Source: CAZUZS01 sp964624795
GTDB lineage: Bacteria > Calditrichota > Calditrichia > RBG-13-44-9
Length of the DNA: 64,000 nucleotides
NCBI GenBank assembly: GCA_964624795.1
Contig: CAZUZS010000005.1
Coordinates: 46,499-110,498, forward strand
Direction: 5' to 3'
Shown: positions 9,054-18,479 of the stretch, piece after piece
Layout: the number at the start of each line of letters is the position of its first letter
Numbering within the stretch: the stretch's first letter is position 1
Notes under the pieces: generated by a model
Database searches by the model: none
The model's input: only the letters and a program-made list of their open reading frames with translations
Told to the model about the DNA's origin: nothing
Made by a program: the position numbers and the translations under genes

Positions 9054-10184
9054 CTAAAATGCACCGGCGATCTCGTCCGCCAGCAGCCAGCCACGCGATG
9101 TGAGCGTCACCTGTTTTCCAATCTGCTGAAGCAATCCATCCTCTTTTAATGATTGAATCACGTTCTTGTACTTCCGCAGGAAATTGTGGCGAAATTTTTT
9201 TTGGTAATCAGAAGTGTTGATTCCCTCGCGCAGCCGGAGATGCAGGTAAATGTATTCAAATTCGAGTGTGCTGTCGTCCAGTTCTTCCTGGTCCGAAACA
9301 GGCACTTTATTTTCCGACAGGGTTTGGATGTACGAACGAAGAGGGCGAATATTCCACCAGCGGCGATTTGAAACGAAGGAATGCGCGGATGGCCCCAAGC
9401 CCAGGTACGGTTGATGTTCCCAGTACTTCAGGTTGTGCTTGCAGCGCCAATCCTTGGTCGAGGAAAAATTGGAGATCTCGTATGCGGAATAGCCGCGATC
9501 CGAGAGGAAATCATTTGCCGTTTCATAAAACTGCGATTCCGATTCTTCCGTCACCGGCTGCAATTCGCCGCGTTTCATTCTGGCATAAAAAGGTGTCTTT
9601 GGCTCAAAAATAAGGGTGTAGCAGGAAATGTGTTCGGGCCGCAGCGAAGCCGCCTGCTCCAGCGTGTTTTCAAATCGCTTGCGGGTTAATCCCGGAAAGG
9701 CCGTCATCAGGTCGAGATTAATATTTTCGAAACCGGCTTTCCGGGCGGCATCAAAATTATTGTAAACATCCTGAACGTTGTGAATGCGCCCCAGAAATTT
9801 CAAATCCTCTTCCTGGAATGATTGCACACCCATGCTGAGCCGGTTAAAACCCAGTCTGCGCAAGGCTGCAAGCTTGTCGGTGGTCAGCGTTGCGGGATTG
9901 CTTTCAATTGTGAATTCGCCCTCAGATTCGATGGCGAAGCTGGAATGAAGCCGGTCCCAGATTTCAGAAAGTTGTTCCATGTCCAGAATGCTGGGTGTTC
10001 CGCCGCCCAAAAAAATGGTGTCGAATCGAAGGTGAGAATAGTGAGGTGCTATAAGTTCCATTTCCCTGCACAGCGCGGAGATAAAATCCCCGCGCCGTTG
10101 CAAGGTAGTTATTGAGTAAAAATCACAGTATCCGCACTTCTTTTCGCAGAAGGGGATATGTATATATAAACCTGCATTTTGCAT
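9054..10184 (-). CDS. hemW: HemW-type radical SAM heme chaperone
   Basis: A 376-residue radical SAM protein of the HemW (formerly coproporphyrinogen oxidase-like) family, which binds heme and helps insert it into client proteins. The SAM cluster motif C-x3-C-x2-C is at residues 13-20 (CEKKCGYC), inside the signature YIHIPFC. Other HemW blocks seen are FLGGGTPS, ESNPATL, RLSMGVQSF and the HemW_C tail with SRGWLLADEI. It lacks features of HemN proper. The ATG at 10184 is chosen over a GTG at 10220, because the latter would overlap lepB by 31 bases and add a non-conserved extension. The lepB stop lies 5 bases upstream, indicating an operon. Confidence 0.92.
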   Translation of the reverse strand: MQNAGLYIHIPFCEKKCGYCDFYSITTLQRRGDFISALCREMELIAPHYSHLRFDTIFLGGGTPSILDMEQLSEIWDRLHSSFAIESEGEFTIESNPATLTTDKLAALRRLGFNRLSMGVQSFQEEDLKFLGRIHNVQDVYNNFDAARKAGFENINLDLMTAFPGLTRKRFENTLEQAASLRPEHISCYTLIFEPKTPFYARMKRGELQPVTEESESQFYETANDFLSDRGYSAYEISNFSSTKDWRCKHNLKYWEHQPYLGLGPSAHSFVSNRRWWNIRPLRSYIQTLSENKVPVSDQEELDDSTLEFEYIYLHLRLREGINTSDYQKKFRHNFLRKYKNVIQSLKEDGLLQQIGKQVTLTSRGWLLADEIAGAF

Positions 10185-10189
10185 TTCAA

Positions 10190-10888
10190 TTACCGGATCA
10201 CCATTGCCAGCCGGTTCCACCGGATTTTGTGCATCAGCCGGTAAGATGGAATGTGGTTATTCCAGGATAGGTAAATTATCAATGGTTTTCCGACAATGTT
10301 TTCCGGCGGAACGAATCCCCATTCGCGGCTGTCCGCGCTGTTGTCCCGGTTATCTCCCATCATGAAATAGTGATCTGCCGGAACAGTAACCGGACCGAAA
10401 TTGTCGCGGCTGCCCAGCCCCGGGCGGAATGTGGGGTAGCGCCGGTCAAAACGGCTGTAAATTATCGGATCGATGTGTTTCAGCTTTGGCGGATCGGGAA
10501 ACTGCTTCCCGTCCACAAAAACCTCCTTATTTTTTACCTCCACGCTCTGTCCTCCTACTGCAATACAGCGCTTGATATATTCCAGATGCGGATCGCGGGG
10601 GTAATGAAAAACGACAATATCGTCCTGTTTGGGCTCGGCTATTTTGGGGAACCGGAACCATGGAACATTGAAACCCACCCGCGTGAATGGAATTCCGATC
10701 CATTCAGGTGTTTGGGCTCCGTAATAAAATTTATTGACCAACAGAAAATCACCTACCAGTAAGGTGTCCTCCATTGAGCTGGTGGGTATTTTGTAGGCGG
10801 CTATTACAAACTGTCGCAAAATTAACGCGGCAAATACCGCCACCAAAATGGCCTGAATCGATTCCCACCTTTTATTATTCGCTTTCAA
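10190..10888 (-). CDS. lepB: signal peptidase I
   Basis: A 232-residue type I signal peptidase (S26 family) that removes signal peptides from exported proteins. One N-terminal transmembrane segment (about residues 11-31) is followed by the catalytic box: Ser38 in SSMEDTL and the general base Lys106 in YIKRCIAVGG, the Ser-Lys dyad. The box with MGDNRDNSADSREWG near residues 175-190 is also diagnostic. AGGAGGT precedes the ATG. It is probably transcribed together with hemW. It would process the many secreted proteins and non-lipidated exports in this window. Confidence 0.95.
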   Translation of the reverse strand: MKANNKRWESIQAILVAVFAALILRQFVIAAYKIPTSSMEDTLLVGDFLLVNKFYYGAQTPEWIGIPFTRVGFNVPWFRFPKIAEPKQDDIVVFHYPRDPHLEYIKRCIAVGGQSVEVKNKEVFVDGKQFPDPPKLKHIDPIIYSRFDRRYPTFRPGLGSRDNFGPVTVPADHYFMMGDNRDNSADSREWGFVPPENIVGKPLIIYLSWNNHIPSYRLMHKIRWNRLAMVIR

Positions 10889-11109
10889 ATAAATGACCTC
10901 CTGTAAAAGATTCTGTAATCGTAATTAGCATTTCTTTAATCGGTTTTGGGCAGTGTAAAGTTTCATCCTAATTGAAATAATCGCAAAATAATTAAAGATC
11001 GTGAGCGCTTCCATTCATAGCGCGTGGCGAATTCCAAATCCGCACCTCCTGTCTCTCCGGCCGGACAACTCCAACATTCCAGCACCTTTCTCACGAAATC
11101 CTTTGCTGT

Positions 11110-12906
11110 CTAATCCGCGGACAGCACTGCCAGAAACGCTTCCTGCGGAATTTCCACCCGGCCTACCTGTTTCATCCGCTTTTTACCCTCTTTCTGCTTT
11201 TCCAGCAGTTTTCGCTTGCGGGTGATGTCACCGCCATAACATTTGGCCAGAACGTTCTTACGCAGCGGCTTGATAGATTCCCTGGCAATTATTTTGTGGC
11301 CGATGCCGGCCTGGATGATGACCTCGAACATCTGCCTGGGAATCAGGCGGCGTAATTTGGTGCACAGCGATTTCCCCTGGTCGAACGCACGGTCTTTATG
11401 GACGATTGTCGACAGTGCATCCAGCGGCTCGCCGTTGATCAGAATGTCCAGCTTCACAAGGTCGGATTCGCGATAGCCGGCGAACTCGTAATCCAGCGAG
11501 GCGTAACCGCGAGAGACCGACTTCAGTTTATCGAAAAAATCGAAGATGACTTCAGAAAGAGGGAATTCATAATGAATGTCGGCACGTGAGGGATCGATGT
11601 AGGCGGTGTTTTTTAGTATGCCGCGACGTTCCATGGCAACTTTCATCACGTTTCCGATGAAGTCCGGGGGCGTTATTATTTGCGCCCGGATGTACGGTTC
11701 TTCGATCTTTTCGATCCTCCCCGGGTCCGGCATCAGGGTGGGATTATCGATCATCGTCACTTTGCCGTCGGTGGTCGTAACCTGGTAAACCACGTTTGGC
11801 GTGGTGATAATAATGCTCTGTCCGAACTCCCTTTCCAGCCGTTCCTGTACAATTTCCATGTGCAGCAGGCCCAGGAAGCCCACCCGAAACCCAAAGCCAA
11901 GTGCCGTAGAAGTTTCCGGTTCGTACTGCAGGGCGGAATCGTTCAAAACCAGCTTCTCCAGGGAAGTGCGCAGGTCTTCGAATTCCTGGCTGACCACGGG
12001 GTAGATTCCGCTGTAAACCATCGGTTTTACCTTGCGGTAACCGGGCAGCGCTTTGGATGCGCTGTTTTTGCTGTGCGTAACCGTGTCCCCCACGTGGATG
12101 TCACGCACATTCTTGGCGCCGCAAATGAGATAACCGACCTCCCCGGTGGAGAGCTGTTTTTTCCGAACTCTTTTCAGGCGCATGGTTCCTAATTCTTCCA
12201 CTTCGAACGATTCATTGGTTGCAAAGAATTTTATGTGATCGCCTTCGTTCAGGTTGCCGTGAAACACCCTGATGGCAGCCACCACCCCGCGATAATTGTC
12301 GAAGCTGGAATCAAATATAAGCGCCTGCAGCGGTTCCTGCTCGTTCCCGCCGGGCGGCGGAATGCGCTTAATGATGGCATCGACGATTTCCGGCACACCA
12401 ACCCCGGTCTTGGCGCTGGCAAGAATGATTTCCGATTCGTCGCAGCCGATTAATTCCATAAGCTGGTGTTTTACCGATTCAATCTGCGCCCCGGGAAGAT
12501 CAATTTTGTTGATCACCGGAATGATAACCAGGTCATTTTCAACGGCATGGTAAAGATTGCTGATGGTTTGCGCCTCGACGCCTTGCGCCGCATCCACCAG
12601 CAGCAGCGCCCCTTCGGCGGCGGCCAGGCTGCGCGATACTTCATAGGAGAAATCAACATGGCCGGGTGTATCAATCAGGTTGAATATGTACGCCTCACCA
12701 TTTCCCTGCCGGTAATCCATGCGGATGAAATGGGCTTTGATGGTGATTCCCCGCTCACGCTCCAGGTCCATATCATCCAAAACCTGTTCCTTCAGCTCGC
12801 GCTGGCTGAGGGTGTGGGTATATTCCAAGAGGCGGTCGGCCAGGGTCGATTTTCCGTGATCTATATGGGCGATGATACAGAAATTGCGAATATTATTTAA
12901 ACTCAT
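11110..12906 (-). CDS. lepA: elongation factor 4 (LepA)
   Basis: A 598-residue translational GTPase of full normal length. G1 is HIDHGKS (residues about 15-21), G2 lies in ERGITIKAH, G3 is DTPGH and G4 is NKID. EF-G-like domains II, III and V follow, then the LepA-specific C-terminal domain (with GHKIIARE and AKCYGGDITRKRKLLEKQ). LepA acts on the ribosome, affecting initiation and back-translocation. The ATG at 12906 has AAGGA 5 bases upstream and a strong promoter ends only about 40 bases before it. lepB lies 221 bases downstream, the same order as in many bacteria. Confidence 0.97.
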   Translation of the reverse strand: MSLNNIRNFCIIAHIDHGKSTLADRLLEYTHTLSQRELKEQVLDDMDLERERGITIKAHFIRMDYRQGNGEAYIFNLIDTPGHVDFSYEVSRSLAAAEGALLLVDAAQGVEAQTISNLYHAVENDLVIIPVINKIDLPGAQIESVKHQLMELIGCDESEIILASAKTGVGVPEIVDAIIKRIPPPGGNEQEPLQALIFDSSFDNYRGVVAAIRVFHGNLNEGDHIKFFATNESFEVEELGTMRLKRVRKKQLSTGEVGYLICGAKNVRDIHVGDTVTHSKNSASKALPGYRKVKPMVYSGIYPVVSQEFEDLRTSLEKLVLNDSALQYEPETSTALGFGFRVGFLGLLHMEIVQERLEREFGQSIIITTPNVVYQVTTTDGKVTMIDNPTLMPDPGRIEKIEEPYIRAQIITPPDFIGNVMKVAMERRGILKNTAYIDPSRADIHYEFPLSEVIFDFFDKLKSVSRGYASLDYEFAGYRESDLVKLDILINGEPLDALSTIVHKDRAFDQGKSLCTKLRRLIPRQMFEVIIQAGIGHKIIARESIKPLRKNVLAKCYGGDITRKRKLLEKQKEGKKRMKQVGRVEIPQEAFLAVLSAD

Positions 12907-12947
12907 CTAATCCTTCCCGAATCCGGTTTTGTGTAAAATAGCCTGGA

Positions 12948-12976
12948 AATTTACGTCATACAGGGAAGGATGTCAA
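12948..12976 (-). promoter_or_regulatory. sigma70-type promoter for lepA
   Basis: Read on the minus strand: TTGACA (12976-12971), a 17-base spacer, and TAAATT (12953-12948). Transcription would begin near 12941, giving lepA a short leader of about 35 bases. This is an almost textbook housekeeping promoter. Confidence 0.65.
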
Positions 12977-13124
12977 ATTGTATGTATATGCACGCAGCTT
13001 GGGGCACGGTGCGTGGCGCATGGGGCAAAACGGATCTTGTCGCCATTCAGCGCCATACGCTCCGCGATTCGCTTAATTGGCGTGCCTCTTACAAATCAAT
13101 TTAATTAAGCGATGGTCGGCAGAA

Positions 13125-13856
13125 TCAATCGTCGTCCCGGTACACTTTTCCTTTGACATTGCGGATATCGAGACCGCCACTGCCCGAATCCTCGATGATC
13201 ACATCTTTCTCCACACCATCAATGTGGATCGAACCGGAGCCGTCATCGATTTTCACGGTGCCGCCAACCTGGCGAATAAATATCGTCCCTGAGCCGTCGT
13301 CGATGGTCACATTTCCGTCCACCTGTTCTATGCGCAGATCACCGGAACCATCATCAATCCATACATCCTTGCCGATGTTGCTTATTATCGTGTTGCCCGA
13401 GCCGTCATCAATATTCAATGAACCCATTGCGTCCCTGATCTCCATGTGACCGGAACCGTCGTCAATCCGAAGGTCCAAATTCTGCGGGAATTTGACGGTA
13501 AGATTTACTTCGCCCTGCCCTTTATCCCCGAACAAATTCGAAAAAAGACCGCCGGAGTGTTCGAAATTGCTGATGAGTTTTGCCCGGTTACCTGTCTTCC
13601 GGATGCTGAGTTCCAGCGATTTTTCAACGATTTCCATCGCCCGTTTTTCAGAAACCCCGCCGATAACAATTTCTGCCTTAACTTCTATCCTATCCAAGCC
13701 GGGCTCGCCGGAGATCTTTAAAAATCCAGCGCCGCAATCGACCACCAAGGTTTCGACTCCTTCCGCATCCAGGTTCAACTGCCTGGTTTGCGTATAATCT
13801 GCCCCGAATGCGCTAACCGCAAAAATGAGAAATGACAACATGATTACAAATTTCAT
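13125..13856 (-). CDS. secreted DUF4097-like protein with 18-residue IDDGSG repeats
   Basis: A 243-residue exported protein. The ATG at 13856 is chosen because GGAGG lies 5 bases upstream and it begins a clean signal peptide (about 1-18, ending SAFGA); an upstream start would bury that peptide. The second half (about 128-243) contains five exact IDDGSG motifs spaced exactly 18 residues apart, then one degenerate copy (IEDSGSG), ending R-D-D-D. Repeats of this kind, as in DUF4097/DUF2807 adhesin-type proteins, are expected to fold as a right-handed beta-solenoid with one turn per repeat and the acidic loop on one edge. The stacked Asp-Asp pairs could bind divalent cations, which is inference. 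It is flanked by lepA and a CPBP protease and has no obvious partner. Confidence 0.75.
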   Translation of the reverse strand: MKFVIMLSFLIFAVSAFGADYTQTRQLNLDAEGVETLVVDCGAGFLKISGEPGLDRIEVKAEIVIGGVSEKRAMEIVEKSLELSIRKTGNRAKLISNFEHSGGLFSNLFGDKGQGEVNLTVKFPQNLDLRIDDGSGHMEIRDAMGSLNIDDGSGNTIISNIGKDVWIDDGSGDLRIEQVDGNVTIDDGSGTIFIRQVGGTVKIDDGSGSIHIDGVEKDVIIEDSGSGGLDIRNVKGKVYRDDD

Positions 13857-14129
13857 TATTGCCTCCGCCTTTTTGTTTTTAATCAGATCACGACATAAGC
13901 CCAAACTGCGCGCTATGACCAAATCCATTTTTCACCTTACGGAAAAAGCCGGGAAATGTTTTCCAATATCCAAGGTCGTTTGGGCAGGTGTTGATTGGCG
14001 AAGTCCCAGGCAAGGACGCCAGACTGCAAATGAACGGTGGATGTGTATTGAGTCGAAAATATCGAGTCTGGCGTCTCATCTGCAAAGCAGCGAAAAGCCT
14101 GTGCCAATTTCGGATTGCGAAAGAAAAAT

Positions 14130-15095
14130 CTAGTTCTCAGTGCCTTCCGGTTGGGAAACATCGGCTTCCGGTGCCGGTTCAGCGGGTCTGGACTCCAGGT
14201 AAGTAATCCTGCGGGAAAATGGGTAGCGCAGAACGAGCACTATTGCGGCGATTGTAAATACAAAGGTAACGAAGGAGAGTTCGATTCCGAATTTGCCGCC
14301 GGTCAGCAGAATATTACCGGTCAGGTCAATCTGAAACAGCCCCAGGTTGGATGGTAGTCCGCTCATGGTTGTGCCCAGCAGCGCCGTGAGGCTGAAATTC
14401 CAGCCGGCATGAAATCCGATGGGAAGCCAGAGCGACTTGCCGCGCACCATCAGCGCCACCAGCAGGGAGCCGATAAGCAAGCCGGCGGCGGAGATCCAGA
14501 GATCGGTAGCGACACTGATCTCGCCGACATTCATAATATGAACGGCGCCAAATATCAGGCCGCCAACAATAGTGGCTGCCAACCAGCCCCATCTTGTTGC
14601 CCACTCCCTGGTAAACATACCGCGAAAAAGTATCTCTTCGTTAAAACCGACCAACATCATCAGGCCCCAATAGCCAACAAGAGATTCGAGGATGTGAATG
14701 CCGGAAAGCCGTCCGGGATAGCCGGTGATGTGGGCATTCCCAAAGAGGAAAAGCACCAGCATAATCAGAATGGAAAGTATGATGCCAAAAAGAACACCTT
14801 GCCAGAGCAGCTTCATGTCAAACCGCAATACCATGAAATCGATGTTTCTTCGCCAGAGATATTTCACAATCAGCCAGGTAGCAGGTATTCCGATGAACAG
14901 GGCGTAAAGCCCGAGGAACAGCACGGTTAGTGGGTTGGTCATCTGCATTTTAGCCAGATTTGCTAAATCCTCACCGGTATAAAAGAACGCGCCATAGGCA
15001 CCGATGCTCAACACAATCTGGGTGAGCAGGAACAATCCAAATCCCCAAAATAAAACAAGCACCGGATTTCTTTTCTTAAAATCTGTGGTATTCAT
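14130..15095 (-). CDS. CPBP family intramembrane glutamic endopeptidase
   Basis: A 321-residue polytopic membrane protein with about eight transmembrane segments. The CPBP (ABI/Rce1-like) motifs are present: E-E-I-L-F-R-G (about residues 162-168) carrying the paired glutamates and arginine, F-G-A-V-H about 25-30 residues later, and a third motif G-F-H-A-G-W-N-F. These form the intramembrane active site of Rce1-type proteases; bacterial substrates are mostly unknown. The ATG at 15095 is preferred over a TTG at 15149, which has no ribosome site. The tail after residue 295 is hydrophilic. A second, unrelated-looking CPBP gene lies 1 kb upstream. Confidence 0.85.
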   Translation of the reverse strand: MNTTDFKKRNPVLVLFWGFGLFLLTQIVLSIGAYGAFFYTGEDLANLAKMQMTNPLTVLFLGLYALFIGIPATWLIVKYLWRRNIDFMVLRFDMKLLWQGVLFGIILSILIMLVLFLFGNAHITGYPGRLSGIHILESLVGYWGLMMLVGFNEEILFRGMFTREWATRWGWLAATIVGGLIFGAVHIMNVGEISVATDLWISAAGLLIGSLLVALMVRGKSLWLPIGFHAGWNFSLTALLGTTMSGLPSNLGLFQIDLTGNILLTGGKFGIELSFVTFVFTIAAIVLVLRYPFSRRITYLESRPAEPAPEADVSQPEGTEN

Positions 15096-15232
15096 GGCAT
15101 ATTCCGAAAAGGTAAGGGGAGAGCTGCCGGTTATGAGCGACTCTCCCAAATTAATTTGTCAGCAAATGATGTAATTTGTGAAGAAAAATATGGTTTTTAA
15201 GGCCGGTGTCCGACAGGGGGTTTGCGCCAAAC

Positions 15233-15853
15233 CTATTTCTTTTCCTGCTTGGCAGTTTCGACCACTACCGGTTCCAGGGGCACATTTTGGTACGGGCCTT
15301 TATTTCCGGTTTGAACCTGCGCAATTTTGTCCACTACATCCATCCCCTTCACAACTTTGCCAAAAACAGCATAGCCGTAGTTGCCGGGAGTATGATCCAG
15401 GGCTGCATTGTCCACCAGGTTGATAAAAAACTGTGAGGTGGCGCTGTTCACGTCCTGGGTTCTTGCCATGGAAAGAGTTCCACGCAGATTTTTCAGTCCA
15501 TTTTCTGCCTCATTGGTGATTGGCGGGCGGGTTTGCTTCCGCTGCATGTCGGCGGTAAATCCGCCTCCCTGAATAACAAATCCGGGGATCACGCGATGAA
15601 AGATGGTTCCATTGTAGAAACCGCTGTTCACATAATCAAGGAAATTCTGCACGCTAATTGGTGCTTTGTCAGGATAAAGCTCAATCACGAAATCGCCGAG
15701 CGTGGTAGAGAATTTAACTTCTGGCATAGCAGCCTCCTCAGTGGATTTTTTTGTGTCACTTTCATTTTTGCTGCAGCCGATCCCAATTAAAAATACAGTG
15801 AGTATCAGGGAAATCAGTGAAATTGAAATCCGGCTGAAATTCTTGTGGTTCAT
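15233..15853 (-). CDS. cyclophilin-type peptidyl-prolyl isomerase, lipoprotein
   Basis: A 206-residue lipoprotein. The ATG at 15853 has GGAGGAG 7 bases upstream; the hydrophobic leader ends in a lipobox (L-I-G-I-G-C), so the enzyme should be lipid-anchored in the periplasm. A charged linker precedes the cyclophilin domain (about 45-200). Its catalytic blocks are seen: F-H-R-V-I-P-G-F-V-I-Q-G-G (Arg of the active site), A-x-S-Q-F-F-I-N, and the G-Y-A-V-F-G-K-V-V block. The domain is the short bacterial type, about 155 residues. It would assist folding of exported proteins. It has its own transcription unit, as far as can be seen. Confidence 0.92.
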   Translation of the reverse strand: MNHKNFSRISISLISLILTVFLIGIGCSKNESDTKKSTEEAAMPEVKFSTTLGDFVIELYPDKAPISVQNFLDYVNSGFYNGTIFHRVIPGFVIQGGGFTADMQRKQTRPPITNEAENGLKNLRGTLSMARTQDVNSATSQFFINLVDNAALDHTPGNYGYAVFGKVVKGMDVVDKIAQVQTGNKGPYQNVPLEPVVVETAKQEKK

Positions 15854-16112
15854 GTAAACACTCCTCCAATTCATTGAAAATTATACCGGTTTGGGACACC
15901 GGTCAACCAATTGCATAATTTAGTAACTATTGTACCCCAATAGCACATGGAAAATAAAAGATGAAATATTAAAAAAGTTTCATCATTTTAAAATGAATCC
16001 GGAATGCTTCGATGTTCTTGTTTTCTGCCGCAAAATGCACTTGCAATTCGACAATTGATCTGTTAGAACTAAATCTCTTTCCCCGTTGGGCAATTTTGCG
16101 GCCTTTCCGCTT

Positions 16113-16895
16113 TCAAAACAGGCCGTTGAGCCGCATTACAACCAAGAGAAAAACTGCGAAATCCGCCACGGCATGTACGATGATCGGCAGCAAAATACCA
16201 TGACTTTTCCATACCAGGTAGCCCATCATCAAACCGAAAATGAATGTCAGCAAAACGCCCCAAATACCTGAGGGGAATCCCGCCTGATAATGCAAACAGG
16301 CAAACCAAACCGCCTGCAGCACGATCGCGGTTTTCAAACCGGCTTGCCTCATAAAACCGGTTAAAAAATAACTCCTGAAAATTCCTTCTTCATAAACCGA
16401 ATTGATAATGGCAAACCCGATACCCAGTGGCATCAAAAGATAAATCGGAGCATTCGGGATCATTGCCGAGAACCGGCCGGTTTTTTCAAGAATAAACCAG
16501 ATCGACAAACCGGAAATGGCCAGCAAGGCAAACAGAATACCGATTCCCGCTGATCCTTTTATATTTCCTTTGACGATAAAAAAATCGCGGCGCCGGTATT
16601 TTTTGATCTTAAAAATAAAAAAGAACAATACGAAGATAGAAAGTATGTGATTCAGAGGAAACAGTTTGTCGAGACCGATGCGGGAGAGCAGGTATTCGGT
16701 CAGGAAGAACAGAAAAATATATTCCAGTGTATCGCGAAAAGATTTGATTTTCTCCCAGTAGCGCGCGACAATAACCGACATCCCCAGCAGGTAGAAAGTT
16801 ATTGAATGAAGTTGATCCCCCTTCACGATCCAAAACAGACATGGGAGAATTAACAGGATAGTAATATAGATGTAGTGTTTGAAATCGTTCCGCAA
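16113..16895 (-). CDS. CPBP family intramembrane protease
   Basis: A 260-residue membrane protein with seven or eight predicted transmembrane helices. CPBP motif 1 is Y-E-E-G-I-F-R-S (about residues 165-172), motif 2 is W-F-A-C-L-H, and motif 3 is the I-V-H-A-V-A-D helix near the C-terminus, so the catalytic residues appear intact. The start is a TTG at 16895 with only a weak ribosome site; no better in-frame start precedes the first membrane helix, so the exact N-terminus is uncertain. It differs strongly from the other CPBP protein nearby and is not a recent tandem copy. Substrate unknown. Confidence 0.75.
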   Translation of the reverse strand: MRNDFKHYIYITILLILPCLFWIVKGDQLHSITFYLLGMSVIVARYWEKIKSFRDTLEYIFLFFLTEYLLSRIGLDKLFPLNHILSIFVLFFFIFKIKKYRRRDFFIVKGNIKGSAGIGILFALLAISGLSIWFILEKTGRFSAMIPNAPIYLLMPLGIGFAIINSVYEEGIFRSYFLTGFMRQAGLKTAIVLQAVWFACLHYQAGFPSGIWGVLLTFIFGLMMGYLVWKSHGILLPIIVHAVADFAVFLLVVMRLNGLF

Positions 16896-17065
16896 AATAT
16901 CCGTGACCCGGGATTTTACACGCGCAAATTTAACGAAAGTTGAAGTCCAAATGCAAAATTATGGGAGCCATTTTGATCTATATTGGAATTTCATCGATTA
17001 CGCAAAGCGACCATGCCGGCGTACTTTTCGAATCCTGTCAACTCAATCTGATTTTGGTGTCAGCA

Positions 17066-17722
17066 CTATTTCATCATTGGTTTTACCTGGAAATCCGTGA
17101 CCTGTACATCCAGGTTGTGATTGATTCTCAAACCGACCTGTCCGTTGGTAGCAGGCAAATCGGCGAGGCCGATGCTTTTCACCTCTTTATTATTGGCAAT
17201 GAACCGCACTGTTTTAGGTGTAACTTCAATGGCCAGAGAGTTCACAGTTTTGCCGGAACCGTCGGCTTTGTTTACCGCCGGAGCGGCAGTCCAGTCCACC
17301 ACCACCGGCGTTTCGGAGCCGTTGCGGCGCTTTATCAGATATTTTCCGTCCTGCCGAACCAGGAAGTAGATATACTGCTGTTTTTCACCCTGCAAATCTT
17401 TCCCCCCGATAAACAGGCCGTAGGCCTCCGGGTGGGCGGACATCTGTAGTTGATCGAATTTCGCCTCAACCTGGAATGAACCTTTCTCCACATCGTTTTG
17501 GTTGTAGTAGATTGCAGCCGGCCCGGTTGTAAAGCGGTATTTTCCATCCACGTTTACAAAATTCACTTCTTTGGCGCTGGCGTCCGGCTTGTCAAGCCGC
17601 ATTTGCCATCCGTCAGGCAGCTTGCCGCTGCCGGTCACCATCCGGTCGGGATCCATTGTCTGCTGCGCGAGAACCGGCAATGCCGCTATCAGAATTGCCA
17701 GGAATATTTGAAATATACGCAT
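17066..17722 (-). CDS. secreted protein with laminin-G/concanavalin-like fold
   Basis: A 218-residue exported protein. The ATG at 17722 has AGGAGG 7 bases upstream and opens a signal peptide (about 1-19, ending PVLAQ). The remainder is beta-rich and resembles the 3-keto-disaccharide hydrolase / DUF1080-type jelly roll: F-Q-V-E-A-K-F early, Y-G-L-F-I-G-G-K-D in the middle, Y-I-Y-F-L-V-R-Q-D-G-K-Y-L-I-K-R, and a closing G-Q-V-G-L-R-I-N-H. No catalytic residues can be assigned. It probably binds or modifies sugars outside the cytoplasm, but this rests on fold resemblance only. It is monocistronic. Confidence 0.65.
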   Translation of the reverse strand: MRIFQIFLAILIAALPVLAQQTMDPDRMVTGSGKLPDGWQMRLDKPDASAKEVNFVNVDGKYRFTTGPAAIYYNQNDVEKGSFQVEAKFDQLQMSAHPEAYGLFIGGKDLQGEKQQYIYFLVRQDGKYLIKRRNGSETPVVVDWTAAPAVNKADGSGKTVNSLAIEVTPKTVRFIANNKEVKSIGLADLPATNGQVGLRINHNLDVQVTDFQVKPMMK

Positions 17723-18040
17723 ATCGATTCCTCCTTTTGTTGCATTTTCTAACAAATGCTCTGATTTCGTTGATGCAAATTTTCGTAGATTTCAGAGATA
17801 AATATGGAAAGTTCAATTTCAGGCTGGAAGGAAACCTGTTTTTTAATATCATAGTGATTAAAAACCTTGTTAAATAGATAAGTATAACGCCGGTTGCAAT
17901 AGCAGGTTTCAAATGCTCATTCGGAAATATTTGCAGGATAAAAGCTGGCTTTCCGCCATCCTAAAGTTTGCAGACAGGTAATGAATATTACCTTAATTAG
18001 CGAATCGTCCGGATCTTGGGAATGAAAGATTGCTGCCGGA
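17723..18040. other. intergenic, no gene seen
   Basis: 318 bases between two leftward genes. The part nearest 17723 carries the AGGAGG ribosome site of the jelly-roll protein gene. The rest is AT-rich with stop codons in all frames; I see no RNA gene, repeat or clear promoter. Confidence 0.5.
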
Positions 18041-18391
18041 TTATTTTCGCCCGGACTGTTTACCTTTGCCCTTCCGGTTCTTCCTGAAAGTGATATATGA
18101 AATAATCCAAATGGCAATCCATCCTGCACCAGGAATCCACCACCGGAAAGCGATAAGAAATATGACGTTTGTTGCATACAGGAGATGGATAATCCATGGC
18201 GGGGCCAACGGCGTTTTCCGTTTGCCCGCTGCTGGCTGCAGTCCTCCAAAGAACGATATGATTTTGAGGACTAACATAAGGATGGTGTAGATCTGCACGA
18301 ACCAAATGAGCCAGCTAGCTTGCGAAATTACCGCGATGATTATCAGAATGGTGATTGCAAAATCGAGAACAACTTCTCTGATCCAGTTCAT
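18041..18391 (-). CDS. small membrane protein of unknown function
   Basis: A 116-residue protein with four hydrophobic stretches (roughly residues 5-25, 27-47, 65-83 and 85-100) and a strongly basic C-terminal tail (R-K-N-R-K-G-K-G-K). The positive tail suggests it faces the cytoplasm. The ATG at 18391 has AGAGG 6-7 bases upstream. The open frame continues upstream into the citrate synthase-like gene but in the wrong frame, so the longer version is rejected. I do not recognise the family. It follows the citryl-CoA lyase-like gene by 88 bases and could be cotranscribed. Confidence 0.65.
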   Translation of the reverse strand: MNWIREVVLDFAITILIIIAVISQASWLIWFVQIYTILMLVLKIISFFGGLQPAAGKRKTPLAPPWIIHLLYATNVIFLIAFRWWIPGAGWIAIWIISYITFRKNRKGKGKQSGRK

Positions 18392-18479
18392 AAAAGTACC
18401 TCTTTCGGGTATTGATATTCGCGCAATTCCATTCCGCAAAAATACGGAAGTGCTCGACAGAAATTCATAAGATATTTTC

